Shown here in pieces: positions 1-6,326 of a stretch of 6,578 nucleotides of DNA. The DNA is from Deltaproteobacteria bacterium (lineage in GTDB: Bacteria; Desulfobacterota; Desulfobacteria; Desulfobacterales; ETH-SRB1), in the NCBI GenBank assembly GCA_019309665.1, contig JAFDFV010000370.1, positions 1 through 6,578 on the forward strand, written 5' to 3'. The translations under genes and the position numbers were made by a program. The stretch's first letter is position 1, and every line of letters begins with the position of its first letter. A model generated the notes under the pieces. The model had not been told where the DNA came from, did no database searches, and saw nothing but the letters and a program-made list of their open reading frames with translations.

Positions 1-367
1 GACCATTCACCACGGATATTGCCGCAATCTGTCCATCAACAAATGACGGAGTTAAGGAACGGGGACGAAATAACTTCCCCAAGTAGGCGCATAGATTTGG
101 GTCAAATTTGTTTGGTCTCAAATTGCAAAAGTTGATGGAATAGCGGGCTATTTTGATATTTTTGTGATTTGAGATCGGGCAAAGGTGGCCTGAAGCTGTG
201 ATGCATAGTTGGGGAAATTATTTCGTCCCCGTTCCTAAGCCTTTTGACGATAATCTGGCACGTTCTCTTGCATGCCACTCCGCTGCCCTGTCATCATAAG
301 GAAGAATAAGCATCGTGCGTTTGACGATGTCGTTAAGGAATGAAGATTTTATCAATTCACTCAATTT
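1..367 (-). pseudogene. VapC-like PIN-domain toxin remnant, split by a palindromic element
   Basis: Read leftwards, 367-239 translates to a 43-residue stretch ending LPYDDRAAEWHARERARL then SSKG. After the inserted element, the same frame resumes at 52 as TPSFVDGQIAAISVVNG and runs off the left edge. The LPYDDRAAEWHARERARL block and the G-x-TPSF-x-DGQIAAI block are typical of the C-terminal half of VapC/FitB-type PIN-domain ribonucleases, the toxins of type II toxin-antitoxin pairs; the D of DGQIA is one of the acidic metal-binding positions. Removing 183 nt (one TAA copy plus the element) joins the halves in frame as KGLTPSF. The N-terminal half with the DTN motif is not visible: the frame meets a TAA stop at 368-370 and the residues upstream (MTLLSPPHDSG and on) are not PIN-like. 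No antitoxin gene is seen. The gene is therefore broken twice, by insertion and by loss of its 5' part. Family assignment is by remembered motif, fairly sure. Confidence 0.72.
56..235. mobile_element. MITE-like 180-bp long-palindrome element with TAA flanks
   Basis: The outer arms 56-80 and 211-235 are inverted copies matching at 24 of 25 positions (GGAACGGGGACGAAATAA followed by a C/T-rich end). A second pair, 116-130 and 160-174, matches at 13 of 15, and the centre is AATAGC-GG-GCTATT at 139-152. All pairs share a centre near 145.5, so the whole element can fold as one imperfect hairpin with arms of about 90 nt. TAA occurs directly on both sides (53-55 and 236-238), as expected for a short target duplication (TAA, or TA if the element starts at 55). 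It has no coding capacity, so it would need a transposase in trans. The insertion lies inside a PIN-domain gene whose frame is restored on removal, which supports real mobility. The transposase family is not determined by the sequence; IS630/Tc1-like (TA target) or a REP-associated transposase are both possible. Confidence 0.8.
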
Positions 368-370
368 TTA

Positions 371-567
371 TAGATTCTTTTTCACATCCTTTGACCATAA
401 CTTTTTTCTTTCATCGACCCACGCTGACCCCGAGTCATGCGGTGGTGACAGTAATGTCATGGCTGAAGTGTTGACAGAGGGGATACTTGCAGACCGAGCG
501 GTAAGCCGTGAAATGTTTGTTTTATTTCAGAGTGCCGACGCTGTATCAGGTGGAAGGCAAAACTGTG
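371..567 (+). other. No convincing gene; possible group II intron RNA remnant
   Basis: This stretch separates the PIN-gene remnant from the 3' end of leuD. The plus strand contains a clean hairpin at 445-460, GTGACA-GTAA-TGTCAT, capped by a GNRA-type GTAA tetraloop. The text around it (GAGTCATGCGGTGGTGACAG, then TTGACAGAGG, then AGTGCCGACGCTGT and GGTGGAAGGC) resembles from memory the RNA leader that precedes the reverse-transcriptase ORF in bacterial group II introns. No RT/maturase reading frame, no GTGCG 5' boundary at a sensible site and no domain V are present, so at best it is a truncated fragment. The reading frame spanning 315-578 on the plus strand has no recognisable domain and is best seen as fortuitous. 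The assignment rests on recollection of the motif style and is tentative. Confidence 0.35.
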
Positions 568-1081
568 TTAATATTTAGAATCAGCGTATTCAACCCATCC
601 TCCGGCGGCAACAAGGGATCGGTCAAAGTCGGAGATTGAAAAGCCTGCTTTTTCTTCAAGCCCGTCAGCTTTTAGAATAAATATATTTTTTTCAAGATCA
701 GTTTCAATGGATGTCTCTTTGCCTGAAAAGACCTGGAAAATATGATTTATAGTCTGGCCGGGCAGTTCCACTGCCATCATCCCGCAGTTGAACATATTCT
801 GCCTGAATATCCTTGCAAAACTTTCTGCTAATGCCGTTTACCTCAAGTGCCCAGGGGGCATGCTCTCTGGAGGAGCCACACCCGAAATTAGCCCTGGTTA
901 TGATTACGCTTTTTCCTTTAATATCCTTTGCCTGAGCAAATCCATTCAGTTGTAGATCTTCTAAAAGATGGGGTTTAAGCGCTTCCTTGGAAATTTCCGT
1001 AAGGTATTTTGCAGGAATTATTTCATCTGTATTGATATCTGATCTGTCGAGGAACAGCATTTTGCCGCTGAAATTTTTCAT
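568..1081 (-). pseudogene. leuD: 3-isopropylmalate dehydratase small subunit, frameshifted
   Basis: LeuD forms the swivel-domain subunit of cytoplasmic isopropylmalate isomerase, which with LeuC interconverts 2- and 3-isopropylmalate in leucine synthesis. From ATG at 1081 (a weak GGGAAAG Shine-Dalgarno precedes it) 84 codons read well: RSDINTDEIIPAKYL near residues 13-27 and the substrate-loop signature GCGSSREHAP at 67-76, ending at NGI. The reading then has to shift frame at about 829/830, after which AESFARIFRQNMFNCGMM and the rest of a normal C-terminus (FDRSLVAAGGWVEYADSKY) follow to a stop at 568. The family normally has four residues, of the type NAVI, between GI and AESF; only one base remains there, so about 11 nt are missing. 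Without the deletion the protein would be about 174 aa, a normal length. As written, translation continues in the wrong frame to a stop at 704-706 and gives a 125-aa protein. It is the last gene of lepA-leuC-leuD. A true mutation or a sequence error are both possible. Confidence 0.85.
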
Positions 1082-1106
1082 AATTCTTTCCCAGCCCTAT
1101 ATAATC

Positions 1107-1261
1107 TAAATTGAGCGATTTTTTACTTGATCTGCGCCGATCTCTTGCGCATAAAGGCTTCGCAAAAATCCTCTACATATCCACGGGTATGCCTGCGGTT
1201 TTTGCAAATCCTTATGCATCAAGATCTCAACACATATCTTCGCAAAAAATCGCTCAACTTA
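1107..1261. mobile_element. Second MITE-like long-palindrome element between leuC and leuD
   Basis: The ends 1106-1124 and 1244-1262 are inverted copies matching at 18 of 19 positions (CTAAATTGAGCGATTTTTT against CTAAGTTGAGCGATTTTTT). Inner pairs share the same centre near 1184: GCAAAAA at 1162-1168 with TTTTTGC at 1199-1205, and a GATCT...GCATAA block at about 1138-1153 with its complement at about 1213-1227. The whole interval is thus one long imperfect hairpin, about 75 nt per arm, with no coding content. TA lies at both borders (1107-1108, 1260-1261). It differs in sequence from the 56-235 element but has the same design. It separates leuC from leuD by 172 nt in an otherwise tight operon, and the leuC stop codon TGA (1254-1256) lies inside its terminal repeat. 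In the leftward transcript it would form a strong hairpin that could affect mRNA stability or leuD expression. Confidence 0.75.
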
Positions 1262-2540
1262 GGTATAAATTTGAATTTGTAATATGCCCCGAAATAGCGC
1301 TTGCTGCCGCCGTAGCGGGACTCATAAGGTGCACCATTGCTCCTTTGCCCATCCGGCCGTTGAAATTACGATTTGTTGTTGACCCGCATACTTCTCCTTC
1401 CGCAAGTACACCGTTGCTCATGCCGAGACATGCACCACAAGTCGGGTTTGTCACACAAAAGCCTGCATCCATAAATATTTTCAGGATACCTTCATCCATT
1501 GCCTGCCTGAAAACTTTTGGAGTTGCAGGAGATATAATGCCCCGGACAGAGTCGCTTATCTTATTCCCTTTCAGCACCTGGGCGGCAATTCTTAGATCTT
1601 CAATTCTTCCGTTTGTGCATGACCCTATGTAAACCTGATCTACCTTTGTTTTTTCCATCTCCTTTACAGGTTTTACCTGGTCGGGTTTAAATCCGAAAGT
1701 AACCATAGGTTCCAGCCGGCTTATATCATGTTCTATCACATCATGGTATTTGGCATCCGGATCAGGAGAAAACTTCTTAAATTCCTCAAAAGCTTTTTCT
1801 TTTGTTGGATATTTGTCTTTAATAAATTCCCACAAATATTCAACGGTTGTCATGTCCGGATAGCAGATGCCGGATGTCCCGCCTGCTTCAATTGCCATGT
1901 TGCACAGAGTCATCCTGGCTTCCATGCTCATTGTGTCCACAACAGGCCCTGTGAATTCTATAACTTTATTTGTTGCGCCGTTTACGCCGAGTCTCCCAAT
2001 TATGGAAAGAATTACATCCTTTGCATAAACGCCGGCCGGCATTTTACCGACTATGTTGATTTTAATTGTCGAAGGATAATGAAATGCACAAACGCCCTTT
2101 AGAATTCCCACTTCAAGATCGGTTGTGCCAACACCTGCCGCAAATGCGCAAAATGCACCGTGGGTACAGGTATGGGAATCACCCATGATAACGGTATGTC
2201 CAGGACGAACAAAACCTTTTTCCGGAAAAATTGCATGGCATACTCCGTTTCTGCCGATGTCAAAGAAATCCCTGATATTGTGGCGATTTGCCCAATCTCT
2301 TAAAATTTTACCCTGCATGGCTGTTTTTGAATCCTTTGCAGGAGTAACGTGGTCAATCACAGCTTTGATTTTATCAGGATCAAACACCCTGTCTTTATTC
2401 CGGCTTACCAGATCATTTATTGCAACAGGTGTTGTTATTTCATGGCAGAAAACAGCATCAAGACTGATAACATGAATATCTCCTGACGGGTTGTCCACAA
2501 AATGGGAATCAAATATTTTTTCAGCAACGGTTTTTCCCAT
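1254..2540 (-). CDS. leuC: 3-isopropylmalate dehydratase large subunit
   Basis: This is the catalytic aconitase-superfamily subunit, which carries a [4Fe-4S] cluster and works with LeuD in the second step of leucine synthesis. The 428-aa length fits the LeuC2/HacA-like short type of about 420 aa. Visible signatures, numbered from the start chosen here, are GDSHTCTHGA at 120-129, the first cluster cysteine in YIGSCTNGR (C308), the other two in NPTCGACLG (C368 and C371), and NRNFNGRMG from about 390. The start at 2540 (MGKTVAEK) is preferred over the upstream ATG at 2567 because a perfect AGGAGG lies four bases before it and the extra nine residues are not family-like. The final codons and stop (YLS-stop) fall in the terminal repeat of an inserted palindromic element, so the natural last few residues were probably replaced; no catalytic residue is affected. 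A homoaconitase-type role is possible, but the linked leuD favours leucine synthesis. Confidence 0.93.
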   Translation of the reverse strand: MGKTVAEKIFDSHFVDNPSGDIHVISLDAVFCHEITTPVAINDLVSRNKDRVFDPDKIKAVIDHVTPAKDSKTAMQGKILRDWANRHNIRDFFDIGRNGVCHAIFPEKGFVRPGHTVIMGDSHTCTHGAFCAFAAGVGTTDLEVGILKGVCAFHYPSTIKINIVGKMPAGVYAKDVILSIIGRLGVNGATNKVIEFTGPVVDTMSMEARMTLCNMAIEAGGTSGICYPDMTTVEYLWEFIKDKYPTKEKAFEEFKKFSPDPDAKYHDVIEHDISRLEPMVTFGFKPDQVKPVKEMEKTKVDQVYIGSCTNGRIEDLRIAAQVLKGNKISDSVRGIISPATPKVFRQAMDEGILKIFMDAGFCVTNPTCGACLGMSNGVLAEGEVCGSTTNRNFNGRMGKGAMVHLMSPATAAASAISGHITNSNLYLS

Positions 2541-2544
2541 AATT

Positions 2545-2550
2545 CCTCCT
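2545..2550 (-). promoter_or_regulatory. leuC ribosome binding site
   Basis: A perfect AGGAGG on the minus strand lies four bases before the ATG at 2540, within the 19-nt gap after the lepA stop. It decides the leuC start against the upstream in-frame ATG at 2567, which would overlap the end of lepA. Confidence 0.85.
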
Positions 2551-2559
2551 AAATTTCTT

Positions 2560-4337
2560 CTAATCATTATCTGTTTTTAATACTGATAAAAATGCAGACT
2601 GGGGAATCATAACTTTTCCCACCATCTTCATTCTTTTTTTACCTTTTTTCTGTTTTTCGAGAAGTTTGCGTTTTCGCGTTATATCTCCGCCATAGCATTT
2701 TGCTGTTACGTCTTTTCTTAAGGCTGAAATGGTTTTACGCGCTATAATATTTCCGCCGATTGCACCCTGTATGGCTATTTTAAACATCTGTCGAGGAATT
2801 TCATCCTTTAGTTTTTCACATGCATGTTATCTTTATGTACCAACTGTGATAATGCATCTACACGGTCACTGTTTATCAAAATATCAAGTTTTGCAAGATC
2901 TGTTTCTCTGTAATCTATCATGTCGTAGTCAAATGATCCATATCCCTGAGTTGATGATTTCAGTTTATCGTAAAAGTCATAAATAACTTCAGCAAGCGGA
3001 AGTTCAAAAATCATCTCCAGGCGGTTATGGGTAAGATATTGATAGGTGGTATTTATTCCCCGTCTTTCAAGGCATAGCTTCATAACCGTTCCCATGTAAC
3101 GGTCCGGTATTATTATTGAAGCCCGGATGAATGGTTCGAGCGTTTTATCAATCCCGGCCGGATCCGGATACAAAGCAGGGTTGTCGATTATCCTGGATGA
3201 ACCGTCTTGCATTATAAGCTTGTATCTTACAGAAGGAGCCGTAAGAATCAGAGAAAGATCGTATTCACGTTCAAGTCTTTCCTGCACGACTTCAAGATGA
3301 AGAAGCCCCAGAAATCCGCAGCGAAAACCAAAGCCCAGAGCTACAGAGGAGTCTTTTTCATAAATTAATGAAGCATCATTTAATTTAAGCTTTTCCATTG
3401 CAAGCGCCAGTTCCTCGTATTCATCAGATGCTACAGGGTAGATAGAAGAAAATACAACCGGTTTTTCAATTTTGAATCCAGGCATTGGGGTTTTACATGG
3501 CCGGTTTTTCAGCGTAATTGTATCACCGCATTTTGTGTCACTTACTGTTTTTATCCCGGCAATAATATAACCTACCTGGCCCGCTGAAAGCTCCTTTTTC
3601 GGCATTTTTTCTATCTGAAATATCCCTACCTCCTCGGTTTTATAAATAACATTATTGGACATAAATGTGATGACATCGCCCGGCTTTATTTTCCCCTGAA
3701 ATATTCTGACATGGACTATAGTTCCTCTGTAAGAATCGTAGTGGGAGTCGAAAATCAGTGCTTTAAGCGGTGCGTTCGGATCCCCCGAGGGCGGCGGAAG
3801 TTTGTTAACCACCACTTCAAGCACATCTTCTATGCCGATACCTTTTTTGGCCGAGGTAAGAATTGCCGATTCAGGATCCAATCCTAAATCGTCGTTAATC
3901 TGATCTTTTATTCTCTCAATATCGGCGGCCGGCAAATCTATTTTGTTTATTACCGGAATAATTTCAAGATCATGTTCCATGGCAAGATAAAGATTGGCCA
4001 GAGTTTGTGCTTCAACGCCCTGACTGGCGTCTATCAGCAAAAGAGCGCCCTCACATGAAGCGAGAGCGCGTGAAACCTCATAGGTAAAATCAACATGCCC
4101 GGGCGTATCAATAAGATTTAAAAAGTATGTTTGACCGTCTTTTGCTTTATATGGGAGACAAATTGTTTGACTCTTTATGGTGATGCCTCTTTCCCGCTCT
4201 ATATCCATTGTGTCGAGGATCTGATCCTGAAAATTTCGCTCAGAAACAACACCGGTAGCCTGTATAAGGCGGTCTGCCAGAGTCGACTTGCCATGATCAA
4301 TATGAGCTATTATGCTGAAGTTTCGTATATTTTTCAT
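2560..4337 (-). pseudogene. lepA: Elongation factor 4 (LepA GTPase), frameshifted near the C-terminus
   Basis: LepA/EF4 is a ribosome-associated translational GTPase. From ATG at 4337 the first 508 codons are excellent: G1 AHIDHGKST at residues 11-19, switch I RERGITI at 48-54, G3 DTPGH at 77-81, G4 NKID at 131-134, G5 SAK at 162-164, then the EF-G-like domains up to SDRVDALSQLVHKDN. After HVK the frame hits a stop at 2808. Shifting frame at about 2814 gives KLKDEIPRQMFKIAIQGAIGG and the normal end (KCYGGDITRKRKLLEKQKKGKKRMK) to a stop at 2560. The family usually has six residues of the type GRELCE between HVK and KLKD; 19 nt appear to be missing. Restored length would be about 598 aa, the family norm. 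The 509-aa product lacks most of the LepA-specific basic C-terminal domain that reaches toward the peptidyl-transferase centre. No good Shine-Dalgarno precedes the start. It is first in the operon, 19 nt before leuC. Confidence 0.9.
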
Positions 4338-4380
4338 TAAAGATATATGATAATTTAATTTTATAAATATAAAATCTAAG

Positions 4381-4409
4381 TTGACACTATTTTTTGTTAT
4401 AGATATACA
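4381..4409 (+). promoter_or_regulatory. Putative sigma70 promoter for the REC-GGDEF gene
   Basis: TTGACA at 4381-4386 and TATACA at 4404-4409 are separated by 17 bases, a perfect -35 box and a good -10 box at ideal spacing. It points toward the gene starting at 4558 and would give a leader of about 140 nt. The -35 box lies inside a stretch (CTAAGTTGA at 4376-4384, then ATTTTTTG at 4389-4396) that resembles a terminal repeat of the palindromic element between leuC and leuD. No equally clear promoter for lepA is visible on the other strand, although the region is rich in TATA-like words. Confidence 0.6.
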
Positions 4410-4431
4410 GATATAGATTTTTAATAAGTTA

Positions 4432-4475
4432 AACTTAAATTGAGCGTTTTTTTACTCGACTTACTGCTTTAAGTT
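4432..4475 (+). repeat. Solo end of the second palindromic element within a small inverted repeat
   Basis: Bases 4436-4459 match the left end of the leuC-leuD element (1107-1130) at 22 of 24 positions in the same orientation (TAAATTGAGCG, a T run, then ACTCGA or ACTTGA). No matching opposite end is found before 4557, so this is a solo or decayed copy. The core is bracketed by AACTTAAA (4432-4439) and TTTAAGTT (4468-4475), which could pair across a 28-nt loop in the leader of the downstream regulator mRNA. Confidence 0.6.
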
Positions 4476-4557
4476 AAAATAGAAAAGCAACTTCTATCAA
4501 ATTGTTTTTCAATATGTCAACCCTGACCTTTTGCACGCTGATATTATCAATTAGTAA

Positions 4558-5472
4558 ATGATGATCAAACAATCAAAAATAGACACCTGTGTTTTAATTG
4601 TCGACGACGACTCTAATATTAGAGGTTCTATCCATGAATTTATTGGAATGGCTGGTTATAAGTCATTCGAGACTTCGAGCGCGGAGGAAGCGCTTGAAAT
4701 ATTAAAAACAAATACAATTCATGTCGTTATAACCGACATAAGGTTGCCAGGAATGAACGGCCTCGAACTGACTGACCTTATAAAAAACAGGTATGATACA
4801 GATGTAATTGTTATAACAGGCTATATCGGCGATTATTCATATGAAGAAGCAATCAACAAGGGTGCAAGCGATTTTGTATCTAAGCCAATACGCTTTGAAG
4901 AGCTTTTGCTAAGGATGAGAAGGGTTTTAAGAGAGCGAAATATTACAAAAGAGCGCGCCTTAATACTGGCAAAACTTCAGGATCTTGCAATAACGGATGG
5001 TCTGACAAAACTCTATAATTCCAGATACTTTTATAAACAACTGGATTCAGAGGTTGACAGATCCAAACGTTACAACCATCCTCTTTCGCTCCTGTTTCTG
5101 GATATTGATCATTTCAAACATTATAATGATACTTATGGTCACCTGGAAGGTGACAAAGTACTGGCCAGGATCGGGAAGGCAATTAAATTATGTCTCAGAA
5201 AGATGGATACTGCTTACAGATACGGAGGGGAGGAATTTACTGTTATACTCCCTGAAACAAGCAGGGGAGAAGTTATGACTGTTGCTAAGAGGATAAAGGA
5301 TGCCATAGAAAATGAAAAATTTTCACCTCAATCCGGAAAATCCGTATCCATAACTATCAGCATAGGAGCTACAGAATATTGCCGGGACGAAAGAATATCA
5401 GGATTTGTTCAAAGAGCAGACAAGGCAATGTATCTTTCAAAGCAAAGAGGGCGCAACCAAATCTCAACCTGA
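4558..5472 (+). CDS. Response regulator with GGDEF diguanylate cyclase output
   Basis: This is a cytoplasmic two-component regulator predicted to make cyclic di-GMP from two GTP when phosphorylated. The N-terminal receiver domain (about residues 10-125) has the acidic pair D16/D17, phospho-acceptor D60 in VITDIRLPGMNG, switch threonine T87 and lysine K109 in SKP. A short helical linker follows. The GGDEF domain (about 143-303) has TDGLTKLYNSRYF, DIDHFKHYND at 182-191, the active-site signature GGEEF at 223-227, and an intact inhibitory RxxD site at R214-D217, so product feedback is expected. The layout is PleD/WspR-like with a single receiver. GGEEF is an active variant. No sensor kinase is adjacent, so its partner is probably encoded elsewhere. 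It starts ATGATG without a clear Shine-Dalgarno, so the second ATG (4561) is equally possible. It is divergent from lepA and convergent with the aspartic protease gene 64 nt downstream. Confidence 0.93.
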   Translation: MMIKQSKIDTCVLIVDDDSNIRGSIHEFIGMAGYKSFETSSAEEALEILKTNTIHVVITDIRLPGMNGLELTDLIKNRYDTDVIVITGYIGDYSYEEAINKGASDFVSKPIRFEELLLRMRRVLRERNITKERALILAKLQDLAITDGLTKLYNSRYFYKQLDSEVDRSKRYNHPLSLLFLDIDHFKHYNDTYGHLEGDKVLARIGKAIKLCLRKMDTAYRYGGEEFTVILPETSRGEVMTVAKRIKDAIENEKFSPQSGKSVSITISIGATEYCRDERISGFVQRADKAMYLSKQRGRNQIST

Positions 5473-5536
5473 ACATTCAGAATCAACAGATTCTTGAGAA
5501 AGCTATTTCCTTAACCGCAAACCTGAGTAGTTATTA

Positions 5537-6262
5537 TTATTTTTCCCATATTATAACCTGTTTTTCAAAATCAATTTTGTATTCAAGATCCCGCAGGAAG
5601 TCCATGCCTAGCAGGCCCTTGTGGGCTGCTGGAGGGCCTTTATAGTCAACGATGGATACAATCAAGTTTTCCTTTTTTATAGGCCCGACTTTAATGTAGC
5701 TTAGTTTTGCTATTTTAGTATTTATTACACCTCCTCCCGCTACTATGATTTTAGCCTTTTTGGTTTGCTGTATCTTTAATTTATTTGCAAACTTTTGGTA
5801 AAGAAGAGTAATTGAAGCACCTGTATCCAGAATGAGTATTCCCTCAATTACCCTGTTTTTGTAACCAAGCTTCACAGGCACAAACACTGAATTCCCCCTT
5901 ATAATTACCTTTGTTTCGAATTTTTTTAAACGCTTTTTAGTGCTGAGCACTTCATTTTTTTTTCTTTCTATGCTTTCCTTTTCCAGCATGACGGCTTTTT
6001 CTTTTCGTTTTCTTTCAAGCTCGTTGTAGTCTTTTCCCATCATGATAGTTCTTTCCTGTTCAGGAAGATGGTCGTATTTTTCTTTATATACTTTAGGCTT
6101 TGCTCTATATTCAGGCGGTATCTTGCTTAAATCATCAACAAAGTGAATTCTTCCTTGTTTGTCAACATACCTGTAAAATTCAGCACCGGACTCTTGAAAA
6201 AAGAGGAAAGATAAAAATATAAATAATAATGGAAGAGAGAATAACTTAATCTTTTTAATCAT
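5537..6262 (-). CDS. Secreted DUF4124 and retropepsin-like aspartic protease protein
   Basis: The 241-aa product starts with a basic, strongly hydrophobic signal peptide (MIKKIKLFSLPLLFIFLSFLFF) with likely cleavage after SGA at about residue 27. Next comes a DUF4124-like segment (FYRYVDKQGRIHFVDD, about 29-50, followed by IPPEYR), a motif common in envelope proteins of proteobacteria. A highly charged, probably coiled-coil linker spans about 66-118. The C-terminal domain (about 119-241) is a retropepsin-type fold: LILDTGASITLL with catalytic D146 in DTGA, a glycine-rich flap region (IIVAGGGVINT), and LLGMDFLRDLEYKIDF. With one DTGA per chain it should act as a homodimer in the periplasm. The substrate is unknown; the protein could also be a non-proteolytic scaffold. 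The start has a weak CGGAGC about eight bases upstream. It lies 60 nt downstream of the antiporter gene on the same strand, possibly cotranscribed. Confidence 0.8.
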   Translation of the reverse strand: MIKKIKLFSLPLLFIFLSFLFFQESGAEFYRYVDKQGRIHFVDDLSKIPPEYRAKPKVYKEKYDHLPEQERTIMMGKDYNELERKRKEKAVMLEKESIERKKNEVLSTKKRLKKFETKVIIRGNSVFVPVKLGYKNRVIEGILILDTGASITLLYQKFANKLKIQQTKKAKIIVAGGGVINTKIAKLSYIKVGPIKKENLIVSIVDYKGPPAAHKGLLGMDFLRDLEYKIDFEKQVIIWEK

Positions 6263-6302
6263 TGTTGCATGCTCCGGATTAACTGGTACCCTATAGACTT
6301 TC

Positions 6303-6326
6303 AGATAATTCGTCCACGTTCCTTAA
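6303..6326 (-). repeat. Solo end resembling the first palindromic element
   Basis: On the minus strand TTAAGGAACGTGGACGAATT and the next four bases (TATCT region) match the left end of the 56-235 element at 21 of 24 positions (TTAAGGAACGGGGACGAAAT there). No inverted partner lies in the 40 bases before the protease start codon. The antiporter stop codon TAA (6323-6325) is part of this sequence, so it may mark an insertion or a decayed element at the 3' end of that gene. Confidence 0.6.

Noticed and set aside
44..249. TGACG on both sides of the first palindromic element (44-48 and 245-249) as target duplication
   Set aside because: The two copies are at unequal distances from the element ends, whereas TAA directly abuts both ends and restores the reading frame.
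315..578. Plus-strand 87-codon reading frame between the PIN remnant and leuD
   Set aside because: No recognisable domain, no Shine-Dalgarno, antisense to PIN-gene coding sequence at its start and overlapping the leuD end; better explained as structured RNA remnant or chance.
829..830. Programmed ribosomal frameshift in leuD
   Set aside because: No slippery heptamer is evident and, even with a shift, four consensus residues would be missing; a deletion explains the data better.
1111..1632. Plus-strand 173-codon reading frame opposite leuC
   Set aside because: It begins inside the palindromic element and otherwise runs antisense to conserved leuC codons, so it is a shadow.
2808..2820. Programmed frameshift in lepA at the A5 run
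   Set aside because: A shift at the A run would still leave the conserved GRELCE segment missing; a 19-nt deletion fits both the frame and the missing residues.
4410..4557. Cyclic di-GMP riboswitch in the leader of the GGDEF gene
   Set aside because: The leader is AT-rich and lacks the conserved GEMM core motifs; only a repeat end and a weak inverted repeat are visible.
5463..5498. Inverted repeat AGAATC-AACA-GATTCT (5479-5494) after the REC-GGDEF stop as a terminator
   Set aside because: The stem is short and AT-rich, and no T run follows it, so it is not supported as an intrinsic terminator.
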